A stretch of 58,595 nt of DNA. It comes from Chloroflexota bacterium. Its GTDB lineage: Bacteria; Chloroflexota; Dehalococcoidia; JACPPY01. The first letter of the stretch is position 1. Every line of letters starts with the position of its first letter. The notes below the pieces were generated by a model that did no database searches, was not told where the DNA came from, and worked only from the letters and a program-made list of their open reading frames with translations. Positions 7,304 to 16,275 of the stretch are shown here, piece after piece. Both the position numbers and the translations under genes were made by a program. The DNA is taken from the NCBI GenBank assembly GCA_016190755.1, contig JACPPY010000004.1, forward strand, positions 1-58,595. Direction: 5' to 3'.

Positions 7304-9004
7304 TCACGAGTCTTCCTCAGCCTCTTTTAATAGCTCTTCCCAATTCGCGGGCAGTTCTATTTTCCGGCTTTGGGGCATCTCTTCATGACCAGCGCCCTGC
7401 ATCCAGTAGGCATGTGTCGGGTGTGCCCCTCCAGCCACTACCAACATGAGGTTCTTAGGTTTGCTTGTCAACGGCCATGGGTCTCGCAGAGTCTTCTCAA
7501 GAGGCGAAGCCTTAACAAAGCCCATCATGCCCGTCCGCTCTATGTCAGACAAGGGGATTTTTGAATTCTCCCAGAGGAACTCCTTTATGCTGTCCTTTGT
7601 CCAGCCAACACTTGCCATCTGGTTCGCAACGACTCTCGAGATAAGCAAGATCCCTGGCGGTCCCTCGTAAGACTCGAGCGTATTTACATTAGGGCTCTTC
7701 ATGTAAGCTGCAATTCTATATAGACCGTCAAGTGCCTCCTCCTGGATCGATGCTCTATAACCCGACTGGGCTCTACGAAAAATATTACTGGCACTGGAGA
7801 CCGCATAAGCCGCCACCGTGTTCGTCCCTTCGGGATAATGAAAATACTCCACATTAAGTGGTTCCCAGCCTGGAGGTAGGCCTGCCTCATCCTCAGCGAA
7901 AATAGCGTTAGTATGTCTCAGCCCCCCGAACATCGCCATAGTGCCACTACCTGGGAAGGCGCCGCCAACATTCTGGAGTATAAGCCTCATAGCCCGCCCA
8001 ATAATGCCGCCAGCGGGGTGTCGCGAATCTGGACCTATTAGGCCAAACCCTGAGTTGAGGTGGATTTGGTTCCCTATAGGGCCATTAACAATCACTACCG
8101 GGTAGGCACTACATGAGGAAGATGTCCATCTTTGATGCCGTAAATCGGGATCCAGGATGGCCTTCATGGCAGCTATCAGCACGGGCAAGTACTCAGGACG
8201 CCCTCCGGCCATACCCAGAGCGACAGCGATCGTTTCTACGTCGGCTATTCTACCTTGAACCAGGACTCTCCCTGTTTCAACGTCAGGAGAGAGGTCAGTG
8301 CCTTTCAATATCCACTTAACGCGCGGCTCGGTGGGCGGTAATAACGGTAGTCCGTCACCCCACATGTTCTTCAGAAACAGCCGATTCATGTTGGTAAGGG
8401 CTTCCTCGTAGTCCCTGCCCGTAGCCATTACCTTGGCTGGCTTTATTCTGGTTTTCCCCGTTATCGCCGACTCCCATTTAGTCAGCCCGGCGATGAACTG
8501 GTCTATGGTCTTCTCTACTGGGGAGAGGTCGCTATCTACCGAAAACAGATCAAGAGGAAATACCACCATGGCCTCGTCTGGAGCCAGTCCCATCCCCCCC
8601 ACCGAAGACTTCAGTAACTCGATAAATTCGGTGCGTACCACAGTTACCGTCGGTATGCCCCGTTTCTCGGCTCTTGCGGCGGCACGGCCGAAAACTGCCG
8701 CGCAGCCTCAGCCGGCATTGCCGAGTATGACGCCTTGGCATCCCTTTTCCACCAGGATATCAGCCGTCCTATCACTGTCGATATCCTGTCCGCTGGGGAA
8801 CTCAGTATAAGGGATGAATTTGGCTGAAGGGAATCGCTTCTGTAGAAGCTGCCGTATCAGCGGGAAGGTTCTCTGCACCTGCCAAGAGCCATTAACCAAT
8901 TCACAAATCGTTTTGCCTTCTAGAGTGTCAAGGCGAGGCGCATGGCGCTGGGTCTTCTCCGTTGCACCAGTAGGGTTGTAGACCTCTAATGTCACATTAC
9001 TCAT
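7304..9004 (-). CDS. probable selenoprotein, UGSC/GrdB-like domain fused to a large C-terminal domain
   Basis: Read from ATG at 9004 (GGAGG upstream), the frame meets a TGA at 8708-8710 (codon 99) and then stays open to 7304, giving 566 residues if the TGA is selenocysteine. Homology-like sequence continues across it: GVILGNAG-U-GCAAVFGRAAAR, then AEKRGIPTVTVV. This matches the Sec site of UGSC-family and glycine-reductase-B-like proteins, where U is followed after 14-17 residues by GIPTV. The remainder carries a distinct domain with MWGDGLPLLPPTEP, ALGMAGGRPEYLPVLIAA, IVNGPIGNQIHLNSG and RAMRLILQNVGGA, which I know as a partner domain of such proteins, of unknown activity. A 39-base hairpin follows the TGA. 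The alternative is a nonsense mutation in a decaying cluster, as the neighbouring UbiD is dead; the intact 445 codons downstream argue against that. Function is probably thiol/selenol redox or reductive catabolism. Confidence 0.72.
8669..8710 (-). promoter_or_regulatory. candidate bacterial SECIS element with its UGA codon
   Basis: Directly after the UGA (8708-8710) the minus strand can fold as GGCU(8707-8704)/AGCC(8672-8669) outside and GCGGCA(8701-8696)/UGCCGC(8684-8679) inside, with an 11-base apical loop starting GU. Size (about 39 bases), position immediately 3' of the UGA and a G at the start of the loop match bacterial SECIS elements recognised by SelB. The fold is hand-drawn and the region is GC-rich, so chance pairing is possible. 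Confidence 0.55.
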
Positions 9005-9061
9005 TTGCGTCTTACCTCCGCTGCCTACCCAGCAACAAACATAAATACTATAATATCATGA

Positions 9062-9090
9062 ACTGTAGCAACTACGTGCTAGGTTGTCAA
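9062..9090 (-). promoter_or_regulatory. promoter of the selenoprotein gene
   Basis: On the minus strand TTGACA (9090-9085) and TACAGT (9067-9062) are separated by 17 bases. It would start transcription about 50 bases before the ATG at 9004, implying that the gene can be expressed separately from the SDR gene upstream. Confidence 0.55.
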
Positions 9091-9233
9091 GTTCTGATAA
9101 TTAGGGTCGGGCGCTCTTTTGGTTGATAGGCCCACTTGCATGTGCGTACTGTGCACTTGCATGGATAAGTGGGTGGGTCGGATTATTATCCTGGGCATAG
9201 TATTTGTTTGGCCCCCAGTAGGTCATCTCGGGT

Positions 9234-10013
9234 TTAAACGACAGCAGTAAGCCCGCCATCGACGTATAGGATTTGACCAGTAATAAAATCTGAAGCCGGC
9301 GAGGCTAGAAAGATACATGCCCCCACTATATCTTCGGTCGTACCCATTCGTTTCATTGGCATATTCGCTATATGCTTTTGGAGTTGCTTGGGATCCTTAA
9401 AAGTTCGCTTGGAAGAAGGCGTGGCTATGACGGATGGACCAATAGCATTGACATTAATGTTATACTGCGCCCACTCAGAAGCCAACGACCGGGTAATCAT
9501 ATCTACTGCACCTTTAGTAGCGCAATAGGCTTCATTTCCGCCCCGAAGGTTAGCCCGTATTCCTCTGACCGATGATAGATTAATGACTTTTCCACTTTTT
9601 TTCCCGGTCATCAGCTTACCGAATTCCCGGCAAGTCAGCATGATACTCTTAACATTAACATTAAACATCATGTCCCAATCAGCTACAGGAATCTCAGTCC
9701 CCGCCTGGTTGCTAGTCACCCTTTGCCTTTGCGAATTCACCAGTATGTCAACCGTCCCGTATTTAGACACGACCTGCTCCACTAACTTAGCTACACTCCC
9801 TTCATCGGCGACATCTACTTGAAAAGCCACCGCCTCCGCCTGAAGCTTTAACCGAATATCTTGAGCTACCTCTTCTGCTTTCGGCAGATTTATGTCAGCG
9901 ATGGCTACCTTAGCACCATACTCGGCGAGTCCGTGTCCTAGAAGTTCACCGATTCCACCAGCACCTCCCACCACCACAGCCACTTTGTCATCTACTCTAA
10001 ACAAATTAGCCAT
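9234..10013 (-). CDS. short-chain dehydrogenase/reductase
   Basis: A classical SDR of 259 residues from the ATG at 10013 (GGTGA ahead of it; another ATG at 10025 lacks a ribosome-binding site). It shows the cofactor motif GGAGGIGE, DV at the adenine pocket, NS in place of the NAG motif, the catalytic Ser in LSSVRG, and YCATK for the Tyr-Lys pair. IADINLP after the second strand puts an acidic residue at the ribose-binding position, favouring NAD. The nearest kinds are gluconate-5-dehydrogenase-like and 3-oxoacyl reductase-like SDRs; the substrate cannot be named. It lies in the minus-strand catabolic cluster. Confidence 0.9.
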   Translation of the reverse strand: MANLFRVDDKVAVVVGGAGGIGELLGHGLAEYGAKVAIADINLPKAEEVAQDIRLKLQAEAVAFQVDVADEGSVAKLVEQVVSKYGTVDILVNSQRQRVTSNQAGTEIPVADWDMMFNVNVKSIMLTCREFGKLMTGKKSGKVINLSSVRGIRANLRGGNEAYCATKGAVDMITRSLASEWAQYNINVNAIGPSVIATPSSKRTFKDPKQLQKHIANMPMKRMGTTEDIVGACIFLASPASDFITGQILYVDGGLTAVV

Positions 10014-10043
10014 GCTCTTCACCATGACAAGTTATTTTTGTTA

Positions 10044-10069
10044 GCTTTAACCCTTCAGCGGGTTAAGGC
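10044..10069 (-). promoter_or_regulatory. stem-loop just upstream of the SDR gene
   Basis: GCTTTAACCC (10044-10053) and GGGTTAAGGC (10060-10069) form a 10-bp stem with one G-U pair and a 6-base loop, about 30 bases before the SDR start. No T-run follows in the direction of the genes, so it is more likely an operator or an mRNA 5' structure than a terminator. Confidence 0.35.
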
Positions 10070-10134
10070 AGCGTATCTACCTTGTTTCAATGTGCGTTGC
10101 GGTTCCCTCACTTAACCGCAATACAATCTCACGA

Positions 10135-10382
10135 TTACGTAGCTCCTTGGGTTTCTACAATTACTCCTAGTGCCCTGTCTCTGAAGTCACTAAACCCAAC
10201 GATATCGGCCAAGGTGTCACCGACTACTTTCTCTCACGACCGGCTGACCGTGTCCTCGACCGAGATTACCCGTTGCAGCCCCACTGCGCCTCAGGGTCCA
10301 CCTTGGGTACCTCTCGACCACGCTCGCCAAACATCTTGGCCGTGCCAACCTCGTCGCCTGAACGCAAAACTTCGCTCACCCA
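10135..10382 (-). pseudogene. decayed coding sequence, unidentified
   Basis: The 10026-10518 interval has no intact gene. Its minus strand holds two protein-like stretches in different frames: EVGTAKMFGERGREVPKVDP ending at a TAA, and an overlapping frame reading LQRVISVEDTVSRS, a TGA, then EKVVGDTLADIVGFSDFRDR and ALGVIVETQGAT before another stop. The composition looks coding, but I cannot assign a family. Stops and frame changes point to a relic of an island A gene. Confidence 0.3.
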
Positions 10383-10518
10383 TCAATATTTAGCCCCTGC
10401 AAGCAGGGCTAGTGTTCAAGAGCCACCAATTCTCCCCTGTGGTCTTGCCACAAGGCAGTTCACAAGTTCGCTGTTTTTGACCCACCAAAAGACCACCAGA
10501 TTATCTCCAAGGCTTGCG

Positions 10519-10890
10519 TTACTTTTCCTTCTCGGAGAACACTTCCTTCGCCAATAGAAGCGCCTCGGGCCCAGTATAGCAGCCGGCGTAGTAGGATACG
10601 TGCATGATGATCTCTAGGATTTCCTCTTTAGAGATGCCGATACTAAGGGCGTTGCGTATTTGAGATTTCAGCCCTTTCCCTGCCATACGTGAAATAAGGA
10701 CCGCCAAAGTGATCATGCTACGCTCCCGCAAGGCTAGCCCAGGCCGCGACCAAATTGCGCCATAGTCATTTTCCACAGTCATTTTCCAATAGTCAGGGAA
10801 CACACTCTCAAATGGCGGACTAAAGTCTTTGCCACCATGTAGCTGCTTTAGGAGATCCTTCCCCTTTTCGAAGTTTCCGGAATCACCCAT
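10519..10890 (-). CDS. carboxymuconolactone decarboxylase-like protein
   Basis: This 123-residue single-domain protein has the CMD/AhpD-fold helix pattern RERSMITLAVLISRMAGKG, ALSIGISKEEILEIIMHVSYYAG and GPEALLLAKEVF. The AhpD redox CxxC is absent: the only Cys in the helix end is in YAGCYTG. It therefore resembles the gamma-carboxymuconolactone decarboxylase branch rather than the peroxidase-type AhpD. GAGGAGGT sits before the ATG. These small proteins often accompany aromatic or cyclic-compound degradation genes, consistent with the SDR and flavoprotein nearby; the reaction is not known. Confidence 0.87.
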   Translation of the reverse strand: MGDSGNFEKGKDLLKQLHGGKDFSPPFESVFPDYWKMTVENDYGAIWSRPGLALRERSMITLAVLISRMAGKGLKSQIRNALSIGISKEEILEIIMHVSYYAGCYTGPEALLLAKEVFSEKEK

Positions 10891-11040
10891 GTCTACCTCC
10901 TCTGTTTTGTGATTAACTATTCATAATTTGGGCTGTCTTCGCCCTTTAGCTACTTTTGTTGACTGCTGGGCTAGCTATGCATATCTGCCCTGAGCGGAGT
11001 GAGCTCTTTGAGGCATAATAGTTATTCCTTTGTCCCTCCT

Positions 11041-12801
11041 TCAAGCACTGTCCTCCCGCAGCATAGTCTTCCTGGCCACCAAGATTGTCAATACTATTGA
11101 GATTATCATTAGAGGCACTGCGACCGCCGAGGCCAAACGTCGGTCGGTCTCCGCCACCCACAACACCCAGAGTGTCACCCCAAGCGTTTGGTTGTTAACT
11201 GCATATAGCATAAGCGAGATCGTGGCTTCACGCAGGCTGCGGTAAGCTACCCAGAGGAAACCCCGCGTAAAGCTGGGCCAAATCAGAGGCAAGACGACGT
11301 GGAAGAAGGTAGGCCACAAGCCTGCCCCACTAGTCGCGGAGGCCTCTTCCAGTTCCCGGTGAATCTGCAGAAATGCCGCGGTCATGAGTCTCGAGCCAAA
11401 AGGAATACATGTAGTGACCAGGGCGATGACAATGATCCAGATGCTCCCGTAGATACGGATGGGTAAAGAGACGTAAACAAATATGAGTGCTAGGGCTAAC
11501 ACTATGCCTGGAACGCCCAATACCGAGAAGGTGAGACGATCTGCGACCCACGCACCCCGTATCCCCCCGCGAACGGCTAGCCATGACACAAGTGTCACAA
11601 GTATCATCGTTATCAAGGCCGTTGCTCCCGTAATTAGCAGAGTGTTCTTGGCTGCGCTCAAGATAAACGGGTAAACTAGCAACCTGCGGTAGGCATCCAA
11701 GTTGAATAGTGACACGGTCTCCAGTGAGACCTTTGAATACATTGGAGCAAGGCTTGTCCACAACAGAACCAGAATAGGAATCACCGCTGTCAGAAGAAAG
11801 TATCCGGCCATGGCGAGCACGGGAACGTACCGCCACCGTCCTAGGTCAATCAGGCGCGGACGGTAGCCACGGCCGGTCACTGTGGTAAAGCGCTCTCCGT
11901 GCCGAACGTAGCGGGAATATATGTAAATAAGCACTACGGCTATGCCTAACACTAGCACGCCATAAGTGCTGGGTACCCCATAGTCGGGAGTACCCGTAGG
12001 AGGATGAACCGCAAAGTAGATCGCGCTGGAGAATACAAATATGCCTCCCGGTATACCCAACATGGCAGGTATCTCGAAGGTCTCTGCAGCAATAACCAGG
12101 TAGTATATGACCGCGGCAAGCGTGGCTGGGCCTAGCAGAGGCAGGCTGATATGCCGGACTGTAGCCAAAGACCCCGCACCGCTGGTCCTACCTGCTTCCT
12201 CAAACGAAGGATCTATCCTAGAAAACATGCCTGAGATCATCATGTAGATCATAGGGACAAATCTCAGCGCTGTGACCACAATCATGCCGGGCATTGAGTA
12301 AATATTTATCGGTCCTGGAGCATCCAGCCCTAAGAGGGCCCGCAGCGCTACATTGAACATCCCGTTGGAAGGGTTAGCGAGGAGAATAGCGCTCATGCTT
12401 AATGCGATGGCAGGCATACCCATTTGTGCTAGCATGAGCACAAACATAGTACGGCGGAATGGCATGTTGGTGCGTTCCAAGAACCAAGCCAAGACCATGG
12501 CAAGCCCCACACCAATGATCACGGTCCCAGCGGCGTACCAGGCCGTGTTTAGGATAATCCTGTAAGTGACATCTGAAGTGAAAACACGGACAAAGTTGTT
12601 AATAGTAAAGGTGGTGGCTTCGAAAGGCAAGCGGTTTGCTGTGCTGCGAATGCTGCTGAATAGTAACACACCAATTGGAGGAACTACCAGATAGAAAACT
12701 GTAAGAGTTACAACAACGAGCAGGATTTTTCGCGAGTGCAGAGCGACTAGTCTGAGGTGTGAGACCCACCCCATCCTCCGCTCAGGCACTGCTTCCTCCA
12801 T
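11041..12801 (-). CDS. ABC transporter permease, two fused permease domains (AfuB/ThiP type)
   Basis: The 586-residue protein has about 12 membrane segments in two homologous halves, each ending in an EAA-type loop: EEAGRTSGAGSLATVRHISL near residue 205 and EEASATSGAGLWPTFFHVVL near residue 500. This is the architecture of Fe3+/thiamine/2-aminoethylphosphonate permeases. AGGAG precedes the ATG. It is transcribed after the binding lipoprotein (about 117 bases apart). No ATP-binding subunit lies anywhere in the cluster, so the pump must share an ATPase encoded elsewhere. Iron is an unlikely substrate given the enzyme neighbours. Confidence 0.92.
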   Translation of the reverse strand: MEEAVPERRMGWVSHLRLVALHSRKILLVVVTLTVFYLVVPPIGVLLFSSIRSTANRLPFEATTFTINNFVRVFTSDVTYRIILNTAWYAAGTVIIGVGLAMVLAWFLERTNMPFRRTMFVLMLAQMGMPAIALSMSAILLANPSNGMFNVALRALLGLDAPGPINIYSMPGMIVVTALRFVPMIYMMISGMFSRIDPSFEEAGRTSGAGSLATVRHISLPLLGPATLAAVIYYLVIAAETFEIPAMLGIPGGIFVFSSAIYFAVHPPTGTPDYGVPSTYGVLVLGIAVVLIYIYSRYVRHGERFTTVTGRGYRPRLIDLGRWRYVPVLAMAGYFLLTAVIPILVLLWTSLAPMYSKVSLETVSLFNLDAYRRLLVYPFILSAAKNTLLITGATALITMILVTLVSWLAVRGGIRGAWVADRLTFSVLGVPGIVLALALIFVYVSLPIRIYGSIWIIVIALVTTCIPFGSRLMTAAFLQIHRELEEASATSGAGLWPTFFHVVLPLIWPSFTRGFLWVAYRSLREATISLMLYAVNNQTLGVTLWVLWVAETDRRLASAVAVPLMIISIVLTILVARKTMLREDSA

Positions 12802-12918
12802 TGCGCGACTCCTAATGTTACCAGAATCACTATTTCTGTTGCTTAAGCCATCGAGTGGTGGCTCCCTTCTGACCCACCCCCGACTCGATGCTATTCACGA
12901 TACCAACTATGTCGCACT

Positions 12919-14025
12919 CTACTTGGGGGTGAAGGCCAGAGCGTCATTCACGATATTCACGAAAGTCACAAACTTATCCAGATCGTCCTTTGTTTTTATA
13001 CGCATGAACTCGATTTTTTTCTCAGCCAGCTCCTTAGACATCTTCCCAGGTGCGCCCGGAGTAGCACGGGCGTAACCAGCCTGAAAGACCACCTCTCTAC
13101 CTCCTGGGCTATTTAGGAAGCTGACGAAAAGTTTAGCGGCATTGGGGTGCGGCGCACCATTTAGAATGTAAACTACCAGGGGGGGGGCAACCGCAGGTGA
13201 GATTGGGCTGAATGCTAGTGGAGCACCCCGTTCTATGGCAGTTATTGCATCAAACATTGTTACGATACCAATAGGGGCTTCTCCGGATGCAACCCGATTG
13301 AGTGCATCAGAGTATGTCGCTCCTGGGATGAGCTTTTGCTCACGTAGCCGATTTAGGAAGTCAACTACCTTTTGCGGGTTCTCCTTCCACTCTGGGAATT
13401 TGCCCCCGAGAGCGTTCCCTATTGCTCGCACCGAAATCTTTTGCCCCCTCCACTTCGGACCAAGCACGTCTTCCCAAGTGCGCGGTACGTCACTTCCTGA
13501 AACCAACTGCGTGTTATACACCCAAGTCGCGGGTTGGTCAGTGGCGATGATATAATGCCCATCAACCATGATGTCATCCGGATTCACACCGAGTTTGGCC
13601 CAATCGTACTGGAGCACGATACCTCTTTCTACTAATTGTAGTGCAGAGATCGGTTCAGACCAGGACACGTCAATAGAAAGCCGTCCTGCCTTCTGCTCTG
13701 CTATGATTTGGGGGATGACAGCAGAGCTGGCGCTGACGAATGATGCCTTTACACCCGGGTACTTTGCGTTAAACGCTTTGAGAATAGGCTCCTTAGTCGA
13801 GGCTGCACCTCCAGACTGAAAGACCACTTCGCCTTCCGTTTTAGCTGCCTCGTACAACGCCTGGATTGGGTCCGGCGCGGGTGCCAGTGTTGGGGCTGGT
13901 GCTGGTGCCGGTGATGGTGCCGGTGCTTGGGCTGATTTGGCACAAGCCGAAACAACGGATAATAAAGCCAGGACCACAACTAGCAATACGCTTAGACGCA
14001 ATTGTAATCTATTTGAAGACTTCAT
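12919..14025 (-). CDS. ABC transporter substrate-binding lipoprotein (AfuA-like)
   Basis: This 368-residue exported protein starts MKSSNRLQLR with a hydrophobic segment and a lipobox-like VVSAC (Cys28), followed by a Pro/Ala linker (about residues 34-52) and the periplasmic-binding fold. ALYEAAKTEGEVVFQSGGA and IGIVTMFDAITAIERGAPL are typical of the COG1840/AfuA-like group, whose members bind iron, phosphonates, thiamine or small organic acids. GGAGGTGG precedes the ATG. A near-consensus promoter lies about 90 bases upstream. It pairs with the fused permease that follows. Confidence 0.92.
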   Translation of the reverse strand: MKSSNRLQLRLSVLLVVVLALLSVVSACAKSAQAPAPSPAPAPAPTLAPAPDPIQALYEAAKTEGEVVFQSGGAASTKEPILKAFNAKYPGVKASFVSASSAVIPQIIAEQKAGRLSIDVSWSEPISALQLVERGIVLQYDWAKLGVNPDDIMVDGHYIIATDQPATWVYNTQLVSGSDVPRTWEDVLGPKWRGQKISVRAIGNALGGKFPEWKENPQKVVDFLNRLREQKLIPGATYSDALNRVASGEAPIGIVTMFDAITAIERGAPLAFSPISPAVAPPLVVYILNGAPHPNAAKLFVSFLNSPGGREVVFQAGYARATPGAPGKMSKELAEKKIEFMRIKTKDDLDKFVTFVNIVNDALAFTPK

Positions 14026-14113
14026 ATTCCACCTCCATTAATGACATAACTCCCTGCGGTCTCTGTCGCATGGTTACCTTTAATATCGCTCTCATAGCAA
14101 TAAATATAGGCGG

Positions 14114-14142
14114 AGTATAGCCAATATGTGGCAAGTTGTCAA
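14114..14142 (-). promoter_or_regulatory. strong promoter of the island A binding-protein gene
   Basis: Minus-strand TTGACA (14142-14137) and TATACT (14119-14114) with a 17-base spacer. The same two hexamers and spacing occur before the island B binding-protein gene. Confidence 0.75.
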
Positions 14143-14293
14143 GGCGGTGAATTGACCTGTTAAAACTATTTGAAAGCTGAACTGTCTTTCATTGAAAACT
14201 GTAACGGGATATCCTTTCGGCTTGTGCCACTTCTAGCCTATTCGGGGTCGTGTCGAACTCTATTAGAACACTTCAGCATATCTTGCATCTGGC

Positions 14294-15781
14294 CTACCCC
14301 TCCTTTGCCGCGCTCTCTCCGGCAATCCGACCGAAGGCAATGCACTCAGCCAGACTGGCCCCACCGGCCGGGTAAAGTTTGCCATATACCGACCCACACT
14401 CCCCTGCTGAAAACAGCCCTGGAATAGGTGCGCCGAACGGGGTTAAAACTTGCGCTCGGCTGTTGCGCCGCGGTCCACCATGCGTATTCGGCCCACCAGG
14501 AAAGAGCTTTATAGCATAGTAAGGTGGATTGTCCAGAGGTACCAGGTCCAAGTGGGGCCTGTTAAACTCTGGGTCGTTCCCGCGCGCGCAGATATCGTTC
14601 CAATGCTTCACCGTGTCAGTCAACGTGGCTGGGTTCATCCCCAGCTTACCAGCAAGTTCATCGACGGTATCGCCTTTTGTGATCCAACCCTTATCTAGCT
14701 CGGCTTGGTTGCTCGCACTCCAGTGATATATCTGCTGTGGGCCACAGATTCCGGAATAACAAAGAGCACCACCCACTATGCGCCGTTGGTCGAATACATA
14801 GTAGCTAGGTGCCTTGGGATATTCCAGCTTGTGCGTATCGAAGTTGGTTATTTCGTAGTACGCGCATTGTGGGAGGAGTTTCTCGCTCATATAGCGCCGC
14901 CCGTAGCGGTCTACAAAAATGTAGCCCAGGGTAGCCTTGTCCTTGAGGCCTATTATCCGCCCGCGGGCGCTCGTTTTAGCTTCAAAAGTGATGGGGAAAG
15001 CGTCTGAATATTCAGCGAATTTGGCTACTAGGCGTGCCGTGACGCAGTTCATATGCCAAAGGTCGGCGCCTACTTCTTGAGCCATCTTAATGCCATCGCC
15101 GGTATTGGAGCCGCCGCCGGTGAAATACACCGGGTATACTCCAAGATACTGCTTCTTCATTTCCTCGTTTCCTTCAAAGCCTCCGCTGCACAATATGACT
15201 CCCTTTCTCGCCCGCCAGTTCATGGCCGACCCTTCATCCCTGCCAGTTCGCACTCCGATTACGCGACCCTCACCATTGGTAAGCAGACGTAGCGCCCGTG
15301 CCTCATAGACCACCTCGACACCACACTGCTGCACCTTTGTGTTCATTAGCTGCATCATACGCAGGCCTTTTCCTTTGTACTGCCAGGCGTTGATGGCGTT
15401 GGCCCCTGGCAAGGAGGCGTGTTCCGCTGCGTTGACCAAGAAATCCACTTTCCCGCCAAGCGCCCGCAGCCACGAGACGTTTTCGGTGCCGTACTCGGCC
15501 AGGGCGCGAATGTTCTCACGGTCGGTCCATGCCGGCCCGCCATCGACACCGGCAAGGGCCTCAAGATACGCTGCCGCGCCACCGGCATCGTCCCAGGAGA
15601 GAACAACCCCACCGGAAAGGCTACTAGGATTGTAGTGAGAAGCCGCTTCTTGCTTTTCTAGGATTGCAACAATGGATCCTCGCTCCCGGGCGGTAATGGC
15701 AGCGACAGCTCCGGCCAGACCGTAGCCCACCACTACTACGTCCACCGTTCGGTCCCAACGCGTATTCGCAGATGCGTACAT
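14294..15781 (-). CDS. FAD-dependent dehydrogenase (fumarate reductase / 3-ketosteroid dehydrogenase family)
   Basis: The ATG at 15781 (AAGGGGGAA upstream) gives 495 residues; an in-frame ATG at 15859 lacks a ribosome-binding site. The N-terminal Rossmann motif is VVVVGYGLAGAVAAITA, with the acidic residue in AILEKQ. GVILCSGGFEGNEEM and the C-terminal FSAGECGSVYGKLYPAGGAS are hallmarks of the FAD_binding_2 family that reduces or dehydrogenates C-C bonds in fumarate-like acids and ketosteroids. No Tat or Sec signal is visible, so a cytoplasmic enzyme is likely. It lies upstream of the ABC genes in the same direction. Confidence 0.9.
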   Translation of the reverse strand: MYASANTRWDRTVDVVVVGYGLAGAVAAITARERGSIVAILEKQEAASHYNPSSLSGGVVLSWDDAGGAAAYLEALAGVDGGPAWTDRENIRALAEYGTENVSWLRALGGKVDFLVNAAEHASLPGANAINAWQYKGKGLRMMQLMNTKVQQCGVEVVYEARALRLLTNGEGRVIGVRTGRDEGSAMNWRARKGVILCSGGFEGNEEMKKQYLGVYPVYFTGGGSNTGDGIKMAQEVGADLWHMNCVTARLVAKFAEYSDAFPITFEAKTSARGRIIGLKDKATLGYIFVDRYGRRYMSEKLLPQCAYYEITNFDTHKLEYPKAPSYYVFDQRRIVGGALCYSGICGPQQIYHWSASNQAELDKGWITKGDTVDELAGKLGMNPATLTDTVKHWNDICARGNDPEFNRPHLDLVPLDNPPYYAIKLFPGGPNTHGGPRRNSRAQVLTPFGAPIPGLFSAGECGSVYGKLYPAGGASLAECIAFGRIAGESAAKEG

Positions 15782-15986
15782 TCGGTTCCCCCTTTTTCTG
15801 CCAAACGGCAGTCCACCATGAGCCAAGAGACGAGCCGTTGCTTTATGGCCCCTTGTCAACTGCGTTAGCCCCTAAATGTGTTGCATTGTAGCACGAAAAG
15901 ACCCCTCGCATAACGGCCTGCGGCTACTACGAAGTCATTGCCGCCGTTTTGCTGTTGTGCAATGGGGTGATGACGGTGAACCGTGA

Positions 15987-16172
15987 CTATGCCGGGCCGA
16001 CCTCGGGCGGAACGAAGTTCACCACTCTGGCGGGAACCATTGGCGGCCGGTTGAGCACGCCGGACTGGATGGCTACCAGAAAACACGAGAGAACCAAAGC
16101 AATCGTCACCCCAGTGCCGACGCCGTACCGCACGGCTGCTATCGGTGCAAGGGCGCGCCGACAGATGGTATG
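15987..16172 (-). other. open stretch with one membrane segment, probable gene remnant
   Basis: In the 15782-16275 interval the only coding-like signal is a 62-codon minus-strand frame without an ATG, GTG or TTG start. It reads RRALAPIAAVRYGVGTG, then a hydrophobic VTIALVLSCFLVAIQSGVL and a short Pro/Val-rich tail. It resembles the end of a small membrane protein or a transporter subunit. Nothing else was recognised there apart from the promoter at 16213-16241. Confidence 0.25.
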
Positions 16173-16212
16173 TTAACTTGGTGGCTTCGGACAAAGAATG
16201 GCATGGCTAAGG

Positions 16213-16241
16213 TTGACCCGCTAACTGCCCGGTGCTAAAAT
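16213..16241 (+). promoter_or_regulatory. promoter of the cysteine desulfurase gene
   Basis: TTGACC (16213-16218), a 17-base spacer, then TAAAAT (16236-16241). Transcription would begin about 28 bases before the ATG at 16276. Confidence 0.65.
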
Positions 16242-16275
16242 CCCCTATGAAGGCTATCATTTTGGTGATCAATAA

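Noticed and set aside
10082-10557. Plus-strand frames of 94-103 codons in island A
   Set aside because: No domain or ribosome-binding site; the minus strand of the same interval carries better protein-like sequence, itself decayed.
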